Made by a program: the position numbers and the translations under genes. A DNA stretch of 64,000 nucleotides from Caldanaerovirga acetigignens (GTDB lineage Bacteria > Bacillota > Thermosediminibacteria > Thermosediminibacterales > Thermosediminibacteraceae): the NCBI RefSeq assembly GCF_900142995.1, contig NZ_FRCR01000001.1, positions 124,001 through 188,000 on the forward strand. Reading direction: 5' to 3'. The notes below the pieces were generated by a model that was not told the origin of the DNA, made no database searches, and saw nothing but the letters and a program-made list of their open reading frames with translations. Positions within the stretch are counted from its first letter, which is position 1. Every line of letters begins with the position of its first letter. Of this stretch, positions 33,832 to 45,175 are shown one piece after another.

Positions 33832-34284
33832 TTGGCTGTATGGATTTTTGCAGCACTTATTTTTGCGGTGGACCAGTTGACAAAAGCCCTGGTTAAAATG
33901 CACATGGCTCCCAACCAGTCAATTCCGGTCATAGATAATATTTTGCATCTGACGTACGTGCAAAATACCGGGGCAGCCTTCAGCCTTCTAAAAGGCAGGG
34001 TATTTTTTTTCGTTGTGGTATCTTTTGCGGTTATTGCAGTTATTGTTTATTATCTGACAAGATTGCCTGAAGAAAAGAAACTTTTCAAATTTACACTCGC
34101 CCTTGTTCTGGGCGGAGCTTTTGGAAACCTGGTAGACCGTTTGCGCTTTGGCTACGTGGTGGATTTTATAGATTTCAGAATCTGGCCTGTTTTTAATGTG
34201 GCTGATTCTGCAGTGGTAATAGGTGTGCTTCTGCTTTTGTACCTAGTAATGTGCGACAGTGAGATTCTAAAAAGTTTGGATTGA
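33832..34284 (+). CDS. lspA: LspA, lipoprotein signal peptidase
   Basis: LspA cleaves prolipoprotein signal peptides in the membrane after diacylglyceryl addition. The 150-residue protein has four membrane helices. The conserved blocks are VDQLTKALV, NTGAAFSLL, GGAFGNLVDRLRFGYVVDFI and FNVADSAVVIG, holding the two catalytic aspartates. TTG start with TTGGAGG upstream. It overlaps the upstream frame of rluD, and the promoter ahead is clear. Confidence 0.96.
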   Translation: MAVWIFAALIFAVDQLTKALVKMHMAPNQSIPVIDNILHLTYVQNTGAAFSLLKGRVFFFVVVSFAVIAVIVYYLTRLPEEKKLFKFTLALVLGGAFGNLVDRLRFGYVVDFIDFRIWPVFNVADSAVVIGVLLLLYLVMCDSEILKSLD

Positions 34285-34301
34285 AACGGGAGGGGCAATT
34301 T

Positions 34302-35225
34302 TTGGAGAGGACCTTCAAAATCAACGTGGCGGAAGAAGATGTAAAAAAGCGCATAGATGTTTTTTTGGCTGGATTAATGAACGATTTTTCGAGGAGTTAC
34401 ATACAAAAAGGGATCGAAGAAGGGTGGGTAAAGGTAAACGGAAAATCTGTAAAACCCAATTACAAGTTGAAAAAAGGCGATATAGTTGAAGCAAAGATAC
34501 CCGCTCCCAAACCCCTTTCGGTCGAACCTGAAAATATTCCTCTCGATATTATCTACGAGGACCAGGACATAATCGTTGTCAGCAAGCCCCGCGGTATGGT
34601 AGTATATCCAGCCCCTGGAAATTACAGCGGAACTCTTGTAAATGCACTTTTGTACCACACGAAAGATTTGTCCGGAATAAATGGTGTTCTGCGCCCCGGG
34701 ATAGTTCACCGATTAGACAAAGATACTTCCGGCGTTATCGTTGTGGCAAAAAACGACCAGGCCCACCGAGAGCTAGTAAATCAATTTAAAAACAAAAAGG
34801 TGAAAAAGACGTATCTTGCCATAGTTTGGGGAAATATCCTTGAGGATAAGGCGACGATTGAGGCTCCAATAGGCCGGCATCCGATAAAGCGGGTAGAGAT
34901 GGCCGTGAATGCAAAACATGGCAAAGAGGCCATAACCCATTTTAAAGTATTAGAAAGATTCGGAGATTTTACTTTCGTCGAAGTCAGCATAGAGACTGGA
35001 AGGACTCACCAAATTAGGGTTCATATGAGCTATATAGGCCATCCGATTGTAGGAGACCCTGTTTATTCAAGGAAGAAAAATCCTTTTAAAATTAAGGGGC
35101 AAGCTCTTCACGCTTTTCGATTGGGGCTTTATCATCCGAGGAAAGGTGAGTTCATGACCTTTGAGGCCCCGCTTCCCGATGATTTTAATGAAATCTTAAA
35201 TACTTTGAAAAAGAGGGTGATATGA
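34302..35225 (+). CDS. rluD: RluD-type pseudouridine synthase
   Basis: A 307-residue rRNA pseudouridine synthase of the RluA/RluD group with an N-terminal S4 domain (about 12-75) and a catalytic domain with the motif GIVHRLDKDTSGVIVVAKN holding the catalytic Asp near 139. RTHQIRVHMSYIGHPIVGD lies near 235. The target uridines cannot be read from sequence; helix 69 of 23S rRNA is the usual RluD site. TTG 34302 follows GGGAGGGG; an upstream in-frame TTG at 34281 precedes that site. Confidence 0.92.
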   Translation: MERTFKINVAEEDVKKRIDVFLAGLMNDFSRSYIQKGIEEGWVKVNGKSVKPNYKLKKGDIVEAKIPAPKPLSVEPENIPLDIIYEDQDIIVVSKPRGMVVYPAPGNYSGTLVNALLYHTKDLSGINGVLRPGIVHRLDKDTSGVIVVAKNDQAHRELVNQFKNKKVKKTYLAIVWGNILEDKATIEAPIGRHPIKRVEMAVNAKHGKEAITHFKVLERFGDFTFVEVSIETGRTHQIRVHMSYIGHPIVGDPVYSRKKNPFKIKGQALHAFRLGLYHPRKGEFMTFEAPLPDDFNEILNTLKKRVI

Positions 35226-35762
<537 letters not shown>

Positions 35763-35763
35763 T

Positions 35764-37533
35764 CTAATTTTTTTTCAGCTTCTCAACAATCCCCGCGTCC
35801 GGTGTCACGTAAATGGTCTTGTGATGGTCATAAATTACAAAACCCGGTTTGGCTCCCGGAGGTTTCCTCACGTGCCTTCTCAAAGTGTAGTCGACGGCGA
35901 CGTTGCTCCCATTACGGGCTTTGCTGTGATATGCGGCGAGCAAGCATCCTTCCAAAAGAGTTTCGTCATCGACCGGTCTTCCGCCCGTCTGTATGATTAC
36001 GTGGGAACCGGGCAGGTCTTTTACGTGAATCCAAATATCTTCGGGTTTTGCCTTTCGGGTAATCATGTCATTTTGTATGTTATTCTTTCCGACTAGGATG
36101 GTAAAGCCCGTGGAAGACGTGTATTTGATAGGTGAAGAAGGGTGAGCTTCGCCCTTCGATTTTTTTCCTGATTCTTTTATGTAACCGTATTTTGAAAGTT
36201 CTTTTTGGATTTCTTCAATATCTTCCACGTTCTCCGCCTGCTCTATGTTGTAAAGTACGCTTTCTAAGTATTTGATTTCGCTCAAAGTCTTTTCCATTTG
36301 GGTTTCAACTTTTTCCTTGGTAGCGCGAAGTTTTTTGTACTTTTCAAAGTAATATTGGGCGTTTTGGGACGGCGAAAGTTTTTCGTCCAGCGGTATCGAA
36401 ACGGTTTTGCCTTCGTCGTAAAAATTTGGGAGGTTGATTTCCTTCGTCCCCGGCGCAACTTTATAAAGATAGGCTGAAAGAAGCTCACCGAACAATTTAA
36501 ATTTTTCTATGTCGCTAGCTTCATCAATTTTTTCCTGTTGAAAGAAGAGAATCTGGCGAAGTTTTTTTATGTGCTTTTCTAATTGATGGCGCAAATTTTT
36601 CTTTATGCTTGTGAGTTTTTCGTACTTTTCCCTAAGAGAATAGAATAGGTCGACCGCTTCGTTTGCGCTTTTCAGGGAAATGACTTTGAATTTATCAAGG
36701 TGCGATAGAGGAAAAATCCAAAATTCCACGGGTTCATCGGTGCCCTCGTCAAAGTAAATTTTTGGCGAATACCGCGAGTTTTTTATATCTAAGGAGAGTT
36801 CTACTAGAGCCTCGGCTATTTTTTGCTTTTCCTCCAAATTCAATTCGTTTGCAGGCTTTTCTTCGTGAACTCCACTCTTGAATAAAATCTCTTTCGAGAC
36901 GGTTTTGCTTATTCCCATAAATTTTTCCGTTATCCAGCGTTCGACCTTGATTGGTTCTGAAGCTTGCAAAATAATGTCGCGCAATTTTTTGCCCGTTTGA
37001 ATTTCGCAATCGAGGATGTTTAATCTTTGACCAAATGGTGGAAGGACGTATTTTTTTCCGGGCAGAATTTCCCTTACCCGGTTTATATCGGAAGGTATTC
37101 GCTTTATGGAGTCGATTATGATTTTGTTAATATCGTCAACGAGTATTATATTGCTGTGCTTCCCCATTATCTCCACTATAAGAGTCCGATATATAGTTCT
37201 TCCAAATTCATCTTCGTTTTCAACTACTATTTCGACAAGCCTTTCCAGGTCCTTTTGCCTTATTTCGATGATTTTCCCGCCTGAAAGACTCTTCCTGAGC
37301 AGCATACAAAACATTGGCGGTGAGCTGGGATTTTCTTTTTCGACATCGGTTAAATGCAGCCGGCAATTCTGAGGATGGGCACAGATAAGGAGTTTTTTTT
37401 CTTCCTTGTGCCGCCTTATGTAAAGCAGGATTTCGCTTTTGTCCGGCTGGTATACTTTATCGATTTTTCCTCCGATTAAACATTTTTTCAGTTCGTTTAT
37501 AACTGCGTTTAATACTATTCCATCGAATGGCAT
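35764..37533 (-). CDS. rqcH: RqcH (NFACT/FbpA family), ribosome quality-control factor
   Basis: RqcH binds stalled 50S-peptidyl-tRNA complexes and adds C-terminal alanine tails; older annotation calls it fibronectin-binding protein A. The 589-residue protein has the NFACT-N domain (about 1-250, AVINELKKCLIGGKIDKVYQ), helix-hairpin-helix and coiled-coil parts (about 280-440) and the NFACT-R domain (about 465-570) with KPEDIWIHVKDLPGSHVII and GSNVAVDYT. On the minus strand ATG follows a GGGGGGGG-containing ribosome site. It is divergent from dapF. Confidence 0.93.
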   Translation of the reverse strand: MPFDGIVLNAVINELKKCLIGGKIDKVYQPDKSEILLYIRRHKEEKKLLICAHPQNCRLHLTDVEKENPSSPPMFCMLLRKSLSGGKIIEIRQKDLERLVEIVVENEDEFGRTIYRTLIVEIMGKHSNIILVDDINKIIIDSIKRIPSDINRVREILPGKKYVLPPFGQRLNILDCEIQTGKKLRDIILQASEPIKVERWITEKFMGISKTVSKEILFKSGVHEEKPANELNLEEKQKIAEALVELSLDIKNSRYSPKIYFDEGTDEPVEFWIFPLSHLDKFKVISLKSANEAVDLFYSLREKYEKLTSIKKNLRHQLEKHIKKLRQILFFQQEKIDEASDIEKFKLFGELLSAYLYKVAPGTKEINLPNFYDEGKTVSIPLDEKLSPSQNAQYYFEKYKKLRATKEKVETQMEKTLSEIKYLESVLYNIEQAENVEDIEEIQKELSKYGYIKESGKKSKGEAHPSSPIKYTSSTGFTILVGKNNIQNDMITRKAKPEDIWIHVKDLPGSHVIIQTGGRPVDDETLLEGCLLAAYHSKARNGSNVAVDYTLRRHVRKPPGAKPGFVIYDHHKTIYVTPDAGIVEKLKKN

Positions 37534-37567
37534 GGTCGTCCCCCCCCTTTTATATTAGGCTGCTTTT

Positions 37568-37596
37568 AGTATACCATAAATGAATATATTGTTTTA
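37568..37596 (-). promoter_or_regulatory. Candidate extended -10 promoter of rqcH
   Basis: Read on the minus strand, TGGTATACT gives an extended -10 (TATACT at 37573-37568). The -35 region (TTAAAA/TAAAAC near 37596-37591) is weak, as expected for extended -10 promoters. Confidence 0.45.
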
Positions 37597-37617
37597 ATAG
37601 GAATTAGGTGGTATAAT
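37589..37617 (+). promoter_or_regulatory. SigA-type promoter of dapF
   Basis: TTGTTT (37589-37594) and TATAAT (37612-37617) with a 17-bp spacer. It overlaps the divergent rqcH promoter region and lies 45 nt before dapF. Confidence 0.65.
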
Positions 37618-37662
37618 AATTAGTAATGATTTTTCAAATAAGATTGAGGGTGATAGCGTAAT

Positions 37663-38505
37663 ATGAAGTTTACTAAGATGCACGGTCTGGGAAACGATTT
37701 TATTGTCGTAAATGGTTTTATAGAAGATGTGAGAATAATATTTGATAAGGCGGCAAAAATATGTGACAGACACCGAGGAATAGGAGCTGACGGCATACTG
37801 CTGGTGCTCCCTTCCGAAAAAGCGGACCTCAAGATGAGGATCATAAATAGCGACGGCAGCGAAGCGGACATGTGCGGAAACGGAATACGCTGTTTTGCCC
37901 GGTACGCTTTTTCAAGGAGACTTGTAAAAAAGGCGAATATGACGGTGGAAACCTTAGCGGGCATCATAAAACCGGAAGTCATCGTTAAAGACGATTTGAT
38001 AGAAGGTGTTAGGGTTGACATGGGATGCTACAGTCTGAAGTGCAAAGATGTACCGTTGAAAGAAGATGTGAAAGAGGAAGCTGTAGACCTCGATATCGAA
38101 GTGGACGGCCAAGGGTTTAAGTTTACTGGAGTTTCAATGGGAAATCCACACTGCGTGATTTTCGTGGACGATGTGGAAAGTTTTCCGGTTGAACAGTTGG
38201 GGCCTAAAATAGAAAAGCACCCGTTTTTCCCGAAAAAGACCAATGTGGAATTTGTACAAGTCAAAGGGCGTGATTTTTTGAAAATGAGAGTATGGGAAAG
38301 GGGAGCCGGGCTCACCATGGCCTGCGGCACAGGGGCATGTGCTTCGGCGGTTGCGGCCTACAAAAAAGGACTAACTGGCCCTAAAGTAACGGTGAACCTG
38401 CCGGGGGGAGACCTTTTCATAGAGGTGGAAGAAAGCGGACGGGTTTATATGACGGGACCTGCCGCAGAAGTATATACCGGCGAGATAGACCTCAATATAC
38501 TTTAA
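37663..38505 (+). CDS. dapF: DapF, diaminopimelate epimerase
   Basis: DapF interconverts LL- and meso-diaminopimelate for lysine and peptidoglycan. The 280-residue protein has both catalytic cysteines: Cys in [15 protein letters not shown] near 71 and Cys in [11 protein letters not shown] near 221, plus the start [14 protein letters not shown]. It stands 26 nt before dapL, which makes LL-DAP from tetrahydrodipicolinate, so the two genes are consecutive pathway steps. ATG start behind GAGGGTGATAG. Confidence 0.96.
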   Translation: MKFTKMHGLGNDFIVVNGFIEDVRIIFDKAAKICDRHRGIGADGILLVLPSEKADLKMRIINSDGSEADMCGNGIRCFARYAFSRRLVKKANMTVETLAGIIKPEVIVKDDLIEGVRVDMGCYSLKCKDVPLKEDVKEEAVDLDIEVDGQGFKFTGVSMGNPHCVIFVDDVESFPVEQLGPKIEKHPFFPKKTNVEFVQVKGRDFLKMRVWERGAGLTMACGTGACASAVAAYKKGLTGPKVTVNLPGGDLFIEVEESGRVYMTGPAAEVYTGEIDLNIL

Positions 38506-38531
38506 AATTTCGACGAACGGGGGAGATGAAT

Positions 38532-39695
38532 TTGAGAATTGCAGAGCGCATAAAAAAAATACCGCCTTATCTTTTTGCTCAGATAGACAAAAAAATAGCC
38601 GAACTCAAGAAGAAAGGAGTAGACGTAATAAGTTTGGGAGTGGGTGATCCCGATTTGCCCACACCGCCCCATATCGTAAAGGCCCTTGAAAGAGCGGCAA
38701 ATGATCCTGAATGTCATAAATATCCGGCTTACGAAGGATCGCTGGAGTTCAGAGAAGCAGTAGCTACATATTATAAAAGGAGATTCAGCGTGGAACTAGA
38801 CCCTCAATCCGAAGTAATGGCCCTTATAGGTTCAAAAGAAGGTATTGCTCATATATTTTTCGCTTTTATCGATCCCGGAGATTACGCTCTAATCCCAGAT
38901 CCAGGATACCCCGTCTATAAAACCGCTACTTTATTCGCGGGTGGCATACCTTATCCGATGCCTTTGCTGAAAGAAAACAATTTCCTTCCCGATTTTTCAA
39001 AGATAGATACGGAAGTGGCAAAGAAGGCGAAGCTGATGTTTCTTTGCTATCCGAACAATCCTACTGCTGCCGTGGCGGATGAGAAATTCTTCGAAGAAGC
39101 CGTGGAATTTGCAAAAACTTACGATATAATAATTTGCCACGACAGCGCTTATGTTGATATTACTTTCGACGGCTACAAGGCCCCTAGCTTGCTTTCCGTA
39201 AAAGGCGCAATGGATATTGGTGTAGAATTCGGTTCTCTTTCAAAACCTTACCGCATGACCGGCTGGAGAATTGGATATGCGGTCGGCAACAAAGATATAA
39301 TATCCGCATTGGGAATTATTAAGACAAATATAGACTCGGGGCAATTTACCGCAATTCAAAAAGCCGGCATTGAAGCGCTTTTAGGGCCGCAGGACAGCGT
39401 AAATGAAATGCTGTCTGTGTTTGAAAAAAGGCGTAACCTGGTAGTCGAAACTCTAAAGGGGATAGGCCTTGAGGTAGAACCTCCGAAGGGAACGTTTTAC
39501 GTTTGGGTGCCGGTTCCTGAGGGTTATACATCTCAATCCTTTGCGGAGATGCTCATTGAAAAGGCGGCGGTGGTCGTAACGCCGGGAGTCGGTTACGGAG
39601 ATTACGGTGAGGGCTACGTGAGAATTTCGCTTACGACGCCAGATGAAAGGCTGGAGGAGGCCATGAGGCGGATTAAAGAAAGCTTGAGCTTTTGA
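38532..39695 (+). CDS. dapL: DapL, LL-diaminopimelate aminotransferase
   Basis: A fold-type-I PLP aminotransferase of 387 residues making LL-DAP directly from tetrahydrodipicolinate. It begins [20 protein letters not shown], typical of the DapL family, has [11 protein letters not shown], the aspartate region [11 protein letters not shown], the PLP lysine in [16 protein letters not shown] near 236 and the C-terminal arginine in [12 protein letters not shown] choose TTG 38532 (GGGGGAG six bases upstream) over ATG 38526. Pairing with dapF supports the DapL rather than a general aminotransferase call. Confidence 0.9.
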   Translation: MRIAERIKKIPPYLFAQIDKKIAELKKKGVDVISLGVGDPDLPTPPHIVKALERAANDPECHKYPAYEGSLEFREAVATYYKRRFSVELDPQSEVMALIGSKEGIAHIFFAFIDPGDYALIPDPGYPVYKTATLFAGGIPYPMPLLKENNFLPDFSKIDTEVAKKAKLMFLCYPNNPTAAVADEKFFEEAVEFAKTYDIIICHDSAYVDITFDGYKAPSLLSVKGAMDIGVEFGSLSKPYRMTGWRIGYAVGNKDIISALGIIKTNIDSGQFTAIQKAGIEALLGPQDSVNEMLSVFEKRRNLVVETLKGIGLEVEPPKGTFYVWVPVPEGYTSQSFAEMLIEKAAVVVTPGVGYGDYGEGYVRISLTTPDERLEEAMRRIKESLSF

Positions 39696-39725
39696 TTTTG
39701 AAGGTTTTTTGAAGGGTTGGTTATT

Positions 39726-40598
39726 ATGATAAGAAGCATGACCGGCTATGGGCGCGGAAAAAGCTGCGGCAAAATTACCTGGGAAGTCGAACTGAAATCG
39801 ATAAATCACCGCTTTTTGGAAATATACGTGAAATTGCCCCGCCAGTGGTTTTTTCTGGAAGAGAAGATAAGGAACTATATTAGGGAGCGCATAAGTCGGG
39901 GGCGAATCGATGTTTTCGTAAACTGTTCTTCAGAAACGTTGCCTGTAGACATAAAAATTGACAAACAGGCAGTGGCGAGCTATTATAAAAAGTTGGTGGA
40001 ATTGAAGGAAGAGGTGGGCTTCGAGGGACCGGTAACCCTTTCTTTGCTTTCCGTGATGCCGGATTTATTCGTAGTCGAACAGCAGTTTCCTGAGGAAGAA
40101 GAACTGTGGCCAGAACTTAAAAAGGCGCTCGAAGAAGCGGTGGATAACCTTATTGAGATGAGGACTAAGGAAGGGAATAATCTATGGCGGGATATTTCGT
40201 CCAGACTCGATGTCATCATGGAGAGGGTCAGAAACATAAAGATAAGGTCTGATGTAATGATCGAAGAATATCGCAAGAAGCTCCAGCAAAAAGTGAAAAA
40301 GATAAAAGAAGGCTTGGAGCTGAACGAAGAGAGATTGGAAGCTGAAGTTGTGATTTTCGCAGAGAGGTCCGATATTAGCGAGGAACTAGTGAGGATAGAA
40401 AGTCACATTGCCCAATTTAAAAATATGGGGGATGCAGAGGGAGCCTCAGGCAAAAAAATGGATTTTTTGGCTCAAGAAATTTTCAGGGAAGCCAATACCA
40501 TTGCGTCTAAATCCGCGGACTACAATATAACGAGAGAAATAATTGAAATAAAAAGCGAACTTGAGAAAATAAGGGAACAACTGCAGAATATTGAATAA
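39726..40598 (+). CDS. yicC: YicC family endoribonuclease
   Basis: A 290-residue protein of the YicC family, beginning [11 protein letters not shown] and with the C-terminal DUF1732 domain ([40 protein letters not shown]). YicC has been reported as an endoribonuclease in E. coli. In Clostridia it lies immediately ahead of remA and gmk, as here. ATG 39726 fits the family start; an in-frame TTG at 39717 lies in the ribosome-site region. Confidence 0.93.
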   Translation: MIRSMTGYGRGKSCGKITWEVELKSINHRFLEIYVKLPRQWFFLEEKIRNYIRERISRGRIDVFVNCSSETLPVDIKIDKQAVASYYKKLVELKEEVGFEGPVTLSLLSVMPDLFVVEQQFPEEEELWPELKKALEEAVDNLIEMRTKEGNNLWRDISSRLDVIMERVRNIKIRSDVMIEEYRKKLQQKVKKIKEGLELNEERLEAEVVIFAERSDISEELVRIESHIAQFKNMGDAEGASGKKMDFLAQEIFREANTIASKSADYNITREIIEIKSELEKIREQLQNIE

Positions 40599-40618
40599 TT
40601 TTATCAGGAGGGAATGTT

Positions 40619-40888
40619 GTGGAAATAAAACTTGTAAACATAGGATTCGGAAACATAGTTTCTGCAAACAGAATCATTGCAATTGTAAGTCCAGAATCTG
40701 CTCCTATAAAGCGCATAATCCAGGAAGCCCGCGACAGGGGTATGCTGATAGACGCGACCTACGGAAGGCGCACCCGTGCGGTCATAATAACAGACAGTGA
40801 TCATGTGATCCTATCTGCCGTACAGCCGGAAACTGTTGCTAACCGGCTGAACAACAAAGATATTGAAGAAGAAGTAGAGGAAATATAG
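40619..40888 (+). CDS. remA: RemA family DNA-binding regulator (DUF370)
   Basis: An 89-residue RemA protein: [61 protein letters not shown]. In Bacillus RemA is a biofilm matrix activator. It is also conserved in non-matrix-forming Clostridia next to gmk. GTG start with AGGAGGGA upstream. It lies 13 nt before gmk. Confidence 0.94.
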   Translation: MEIKLVNIGFGNIVSANRIIAIVSPESAPIKRIIQEARDRGMLIDATYGRRTRAVIITDSDHVILSAVQPETVANRLNNKDIEEEVEEI

Positions 40889-40901
40889 GAGAGAAATCAT
40901 C

Positions 40902-41522
40902 ATGTCAAAGAAAGGGATGTTAATAGTGCTGTCCGGGCCTTCGGGAGCTGGTAAGGGGACTTTGTGCAGTTATTTACTGAAGAGAAGGCCTGAACTTGTG
41001 CTTTCGGTTTCCGTGACGACTAGGCCACCAAGGCCCGGCGAAGTAAACGGTGTCAGTTACTACTTCACCGATGAAGAAAATTTCAAAAAAATGGTGGAAA
41101 AGGGCGAGTTCCTGGAGTGGGCCAAAGTTTACAATAATTATTACGGAACTCCCAAAAAATTCGTAGAGGAACATTTGAAACAGGGCAAAGATGTCATTTT
41201 GGAGATAGACATTCAAGGGGCAAGAAAGGTGAAGGAAAATTGCCCCGATGCTATTTTTATATTCATTTTGCCGCCCGACATTGAAGAATTGAAAAATCGA
41301 ATAATAAAACGGGGAAGCGAAAGCAAGGAGTCTTTTGACCTAAGGGTAAAAAGTGCCGAAGAAGAACTGAAAGCCATGTACGACTACGATTATGCGGTTG
41401 TAAACGATGTTCTTGAGGAAGCTGTAAAAAAGTTAGAGTCGATAATTATAGCTGAAAGGTGTAAAGTCGAAAGAAATAAAGAGCTGTTGGAGTTGGTATG
41501 CAAGGAGGGGTGCAAAATATGA
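40902..41522 (+). CDS. gmk: Gmk, guanylate kinase
   Basis: Gmk phosphorylates GMP to GDP. It is 206 residues with the P-loop LSGPSGAGKGTLCSYL (about 9-24), the GMP-site segment TTRPPRPGEVNGVSYYF near 41-57 and EIDIQGARKVKE near 101. ATG start behind GGAGAGAAATC. Its last codons carry the AAGGAGGGG ribosome site of rpoZ and the stop overlaps the rpoZ start by a few bases. Confidence 0.97.
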   Translation: MSKKGMLIVLSGPSGAGKGTLCSYLLKRRPELVLSVSVTTRPPRPGEVNGVSYYFTDEENFKKMVEKGEFLEWAKVYNNYYGTPKKFVEEHLKQGKDVILEIDIQGARKVKENCPDAIFIFILPPDIEELKNRIIKRGSESKESFDLRVKSAEEELKAMYDYDYAVVNDVLEEAVKKLESIIIAERCKVERNKELLELVCKEGCKI

Positions 41523-41725
41523 TGTATCCGTCTATAGATTCGTTAACCAGCAAATACGAGAGCAAGTATGTGCTCGTTGTAGCAGCGGCAAAGCGTGCAA
41601 GGCAGCTCGTTGAAGGTTCGCCTAAACTTGTGGACGTAAAGACCACAAAGCCGGTTTCCATTGCCCTTTTTGAGTTAGACTCGGGGAAGATAAAAATAGA
41701 ACCTCCTCTTTCCGGAAATAAGTAG
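41519..41725 (+). CDS. rpoZ: RpoZ, RNA polymerase omega subunit
   Basis: A 68-residue omega subunit: YPSIDSLTSKYESKYVLVVA, AAKRARQLVEGSP and TTKPVSIALFEL match the family. It helps fold beta' in RNA polymerase. I take ATG 41519 with AAGGAGGGG (41502-41510) eight bases upstream; an in-frame ATG at 41498 precedes that site. It overlaps the gmk stop. Confidence 0.93.
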   Translation: MMYPSIDSLTSKYESKYVLVVAAAKRARQLVEGSPKLVDVKTTKPVSIALFELDSGKIKIEPPLSGNK

Positions 41726-41736
41726 GTGGAAAGATT

Positions 41737-42942
41737 ATGTTACAGGATAAATTCGTCGTGTTGGGTGTGACGGGTAGTATAGCGGCTTACAAAGCTGCAG
41801 AGTTGGTGAGGCTTTTAAAAAAAAGGGGAGCCGAGGTTCAAGTCGTAATGACCAGCTCTGCCAAGGAATTCGTCACACCTTTGACTTTTCAGGTGCTTTC
41901 CGGTAATCCCGTTGTTACCGACATGTTTGAAAAACCAGTTCGCTGGGAAGTGGAGCACGTCTCCCTTGCCGACAGGGCGGACCTTTTCGTAATCGCTCCG
42001 GCCACAGCCAATGTAATTGCAAAAATGGCAGTCGGCATCGCCGATGATATGTTGACTGCTTCGGTCCTGGCAACCCGGGCGAAAGTTTTGGTGGTGCCGG
42101 CTATGAACGTAAATATGTACATGAACCCGATCACCCAGGAAAACATAAGCTTCCTTAAGGAAAAAGGTTTTTACGTGATGGAACCCGATGAAGGCTTTTT
42201 GGCTTGCGGTTATTCAGGGAAAGGTAGGTTCCCTGAGCCTGAAAAAATATTAAATGTTATAGAAAGACTGGCTGGAGTTTGCGGTGACCTTCAAAATAAA
42301 AAAATCCTCATTACCGCTGGCCCAACCAGAGAACCCATCGACCCGGTGAGGTTTATTTCAAACCGCTCTTCCGGCAAAATGGGTTACGCACTGGCGGAGG
42401 CTGCTGTGGAACGCGGTGGTGAGGTTATACTTATTTCTGGACCCACCTGCCTTCCGCGACCATCAGGACTTTATAAGTACATCAGAATCAATACGGCCCT
42501 GGAAATGCGGGAATGTATTCTAAAATATTTTTACTGGAGCGATGTGGTAATAAAAGCGGCGGCCGTTTCGGACTTCAGGCCGAAAAGTTATTCGGAGCAC
42601 AAGATAAAAAAGAATGATAGTGCGACTGAAATGACCCTCCAACTGGAAAAAAATCCAGATATTTTAAAGGAGTTGGGGGAAAAAAAACAAAAGCAGCTTC
42701 TTGTGGGTTTTGCCGCCGAGACGGACGAAATTAAGGAAAACGCCATGGAAAAACTCAACAAGAAAAATCTCGATCTTATCGTCGTCAATGATGTGACTGC
42801 AGAAGGGGCGGGTTTTGAAGTTGACACAAATATCGTCAGGATATATTACAAGGATGGTTCTGCTGAAGAAATTCCCAAAATGACCAAAAAAGAACTGGCC
42901 AATGTCATTCTGGACAGAGTGGTAAAACTTCTAAAAAATTGA
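41737..42942 (+). CDS. coaBC: CoaBC, phosphopantothenoylcysteine synthetase/decarboxylase
   Basis: A bifunctional coenzyme A enzyme of 401 residues. The flavin-dependent CoaC half has VTGSIAAYKAAELV, the catalytic His in EHVSLADRADLF, PAMNVNMY and the redox Cys in LACGYSGKGRFPEP. The CoaB half (from about 188) has ITAGPTREPIDPVRFISNRS and the C-terminal KKNDSATEMTLQLEKNPDIL region. ATG start behind AGGTGGAAAG. The stop overlaps the upstream frame of priA. Confidence 0.96.
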   Translation: MLQDKFVVLGVTGSIAAYKAAELVRLLKKRGAEVQVVMTSSAKEFVTPLTFQVLSGNPVVTDMFEKPVRWEVEHVSLADRADLFVIAPATANVIAKMAVGIADDMLTASVLATRAKVLVVPAMNVNMYMNPITQENISFLKEKGFYVMEPDEGFLACGYSGKGRFPEPEKILNVIERLAGVCGDLQNKKILITAGPTREPIDPVRFISNRSSGKMGYALAEAAVERGGEVILISGPTCLPRPSGLYKYIRINTALEMRECILKYFYWSDVVIKAAAVSDFRPKSYSEHKIKKNDSATEMTLQLEKNPDILKELGEKKQKQLLVGFAAETDEIKENAMEKLNKKNLDLIVVNDVTAEGAGFEVDTNIVRIYYKDGSAEEIPKMTKKELANVILDRVVKLLKN

Positions 42943-42962
42943 TTTTTGCTGGAGGGATTCTT

Positions 42963-45161
42963 TTGAACGAGCTGGCGGAGGTTGCTGTTGACGCAAAGCA
43001 CCCTGCCATAAAAGGCGAGTATTATTACATAGTTCCCGAACAATTAAAAGAGAAGATACAGGTGGGTAGCAGGGTAAGGGTCCCTTTCAACAACAAAACC
43101 ATTGACGGGGTGGTTTTACGCTTTTTGAAAAAAGAAGACGCAAATTGCGATTTTTGTTTGAAAGAAATTTCGGCGGTGGATGAACGGTTTGTTCTGCCGC
43201 CATTTATGCTGGAACTGGCTGGATGTCTGGCGAAGTATTATGCAGCAAATATTATAGACTTTTTAAAGCTAATGTTGCCTCCGGATGTCGGTCTGCCAAA
43301 GGAGTCTTTATATTCTATAGCGGAAGCTTGGAAGGTCGAAAGCTTCAGGTCAGAAATTCAAAAGGAGGTCTTCCGCGTTATAAGGGATGCGGGTTCGATT
43401 ACTTCGGAAGATATTTCGAGAATACTGGATTTACCCCATTCGAAGGTTAAAGGGGCCCTTTCGTCTTTGATGAAAAAAGGGTTCGTAAAAAGAGAATTCA
43501 GGGTAAAAATCGAAAATCCCTCATTTCGGGAAGATAGCCCGAAATCTGCTTTTCCAAGGTTAACGTTTGAACAGGCAAAAGCTCTGAATGAAATAAAACG
43601 AAACATGGAAGAAGAAAAAAAACCGGTGCTTCTTTTTGGGATAACGGGTAGCGGAAAAACTGAGGTATATATTAAGGCTATAGAAAATGTGCTTGCAAAA
43701 GGCAAAAAGGCGCTGGTGCTGGTGCCTGAAATATCTCTAACGCCTCAAATGACGGAAAGGTTTCACGAAAGGTTTCCGGGAAAAGTGGCCGTTCTCCACA
43801 GCAGGCTTTCCGATGGAGAAAGGTTCCGGGAGTGGTACAGAGTTTATAAAGGAGATGCCGATATTACCATCGGTGCAAGGTCGGCGGTTTTCGCGCCAAT
43901 CAGGGATTTAGGGCTGATAATCGTCGATGAAGAACACGAATCTTCCTACAAGCAAATGGAATTCCCTTTTTACGATGCCAGGCAGGTTGTGCGGTTCCGC
44001 GCGGAGATTCAGGGGGCGGCCGTGGTTTATGGCAGCGCAACGCCTTCGGTAGAATCCTTTTACAAGGCCATAAAAGGAGAGTTCGCTCTTTTAAAATTGA
44101 CCCGGCGGGTGACGGGAAAACCGCTTCCCCCCGTAGAAATCGTAGACATGAGGGAAGAACTGAAATCCGGAAACAAGCACATTTTCAGCAGTAAGCTGTG
44201 CTCGGAGATGGATTCTGCTCTATCCCGCGGTGAACAGGTGATCCTTTTTCTCAACCGGAGGGGACATTCCACCTTTGTACTTTGCAGAGATTGCGGTTAT
44301 GTACTGAAATGTCCCCACTGCGATATTTCCCTCACGTATCATATAAGTGACAAAAAGGGGAAATGTCATTACTGTGGATTTCAAGTAGACGCTCCGGATA
44401 TCTGTCCGAAATGCGACAGCCGCAATATCCGTTACTTCGGAGCAGGGACTGAAAAGGTGGAGCAGGAAATCAAAAGCCGTTACCCCGGGGTCAAGGTGAT
44501 TAGGGTTGACGCCGATTCTACCTCCAGAAAAGGTGCGCTTGAAAAAATGCTCTGGGAATTTAAATTGGGTAAAGCCCAGGTTATGGTGGGCACCCAGTCC
44601 ATAGCAAAAGGCCTTGATTTCCCGCGGGTGTCGCTGGTCGGCATTGTTGCAGCCGATGTTACCCTTAACCTGCCTGACTTTCGAGCAGGAGAAAGGACCT
44701 TCCAGCTTATAAGTCAGGTGGCCGGCAGAGCCGGCAGAGGCGATATCCCAGGAAAAGTGATAGTGCAGACGTATTGTCCCGAATCTTTGGCTATAAAAGC
44801 TGCCTGCCAATATAAATTCAAAGATTTCTACAAAGAGGAGCTCTTCAATAGAAAGAAGTTTGAATATCCGCCTTTTTATTATTTGATGAACCTGACTTTT
44901 ACTGGCACTGATCTTGCTAAAGTTGAGGCGGCGGCGTTTAAAGTCAAAAAAATTCTTGAAGAAAAAGTGCCGCAGACAAAAATACTAGGGCCCATTCCCG
45001 CACCGCGGTTTAAAGTGAAAGACAACTTCCGGTACAACATTTTGCTGAAAAGCAGTAAGCAGGAAAGCTTAATAAAAGCAGGAGATATCTTGAAAAATTT
45101 GAAGGGCTTTGACAGAAAAGTTTACCTGAGCTGGGATATGGACCCTCAAGATTTGATGTGA
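42963..45161 (+). CDS. priA: PriA, primosomal replication-restart helicase
   Basis: PriA is a 3'-to-5' DEAH-type helicase that restarts collapsed forks. The 732-residue protein has a DNA-binding N-terminal domain (about 1-105), Walker [17 protein letters not shown] near 224, DEEHESSYK near 320 and an eight-cysteine zinc domain ([13 protein letters not shown] ... [17 protein letters not shown], about 430-475). It then has helicase motifs [12 protein letters not shown] and [13 protein letters not shown] 42963 with GGAGGG upstream is preferred over an in-frame TTG at 42939. Confidence 0.95.
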   Translation: MNELAEVAVDAKHPAIKGEYYYIVPEQLKEKIQVGSRVRVPFNNKTIDGVVLRFLKKEDANCDFCLKEISAVDERFVLPPFMLELAGCLAKYYAANIIDFLKLMLPPDVGLPKESLYSIAEAWKVESFRSEIQKEVFRVIRDAGSITSEDISRILDLPHSKVKGALSSLMKKGFVKREFRVKIENPSFREDSPKSAFPRLTFEQAKALNEIKRNMEEEKKPVLLFGITGSGKTEVYIKAIENVLAKGKKALVLVPEISLTPQMTERFHERFPGKVAVLHSRLSDGERFREWYRVYKGDADITIGARSAVFAPIRDLGLIIVDEEHESSYKQMEFPFYDARQVVRFRAEIQGAAVVYGSATPSVESFYKAIKGEFALLKLTRRVTGKPLPPVEIVDMREELKSGNKHIFSSKLCSEMDSALSRGEQVILFLNRRGHSTFVLCRDCGYVLKCPHCDISLTYHISDKKGKCHYCGFQVDAPDICPKCDSRNIRYFGAGTEKVEQEIKSRYPGVKVIRVDADSTSRKGALEKMLWEFKLGKAQVMVGTQSIAKGLDFPRVSLVGIVAADVTLNLPDFRAGERTFQLISQVAGRAGRGDIPGKVIVQTYCPESLAIKAACQYKFKDFYKEELFNRKKFEYPPFYYLMNLTFTGTDLAKVEAAAFKVKKILEEKVPQTKILGPIPAPRFKVKDNFRYNILLKSSKQESLIKAGDILKNLKGFDRKVYLSWDMDPQDLM

Positions 45162-45175
45162 ACGGAGGTTGGAAG

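Noticed and set aside
44220-44810. 196-residue minus-strand ORF opposite priA
   Set aside because: It lies fully inside the conserved helicase region of priA; no independent coding signals were seen.
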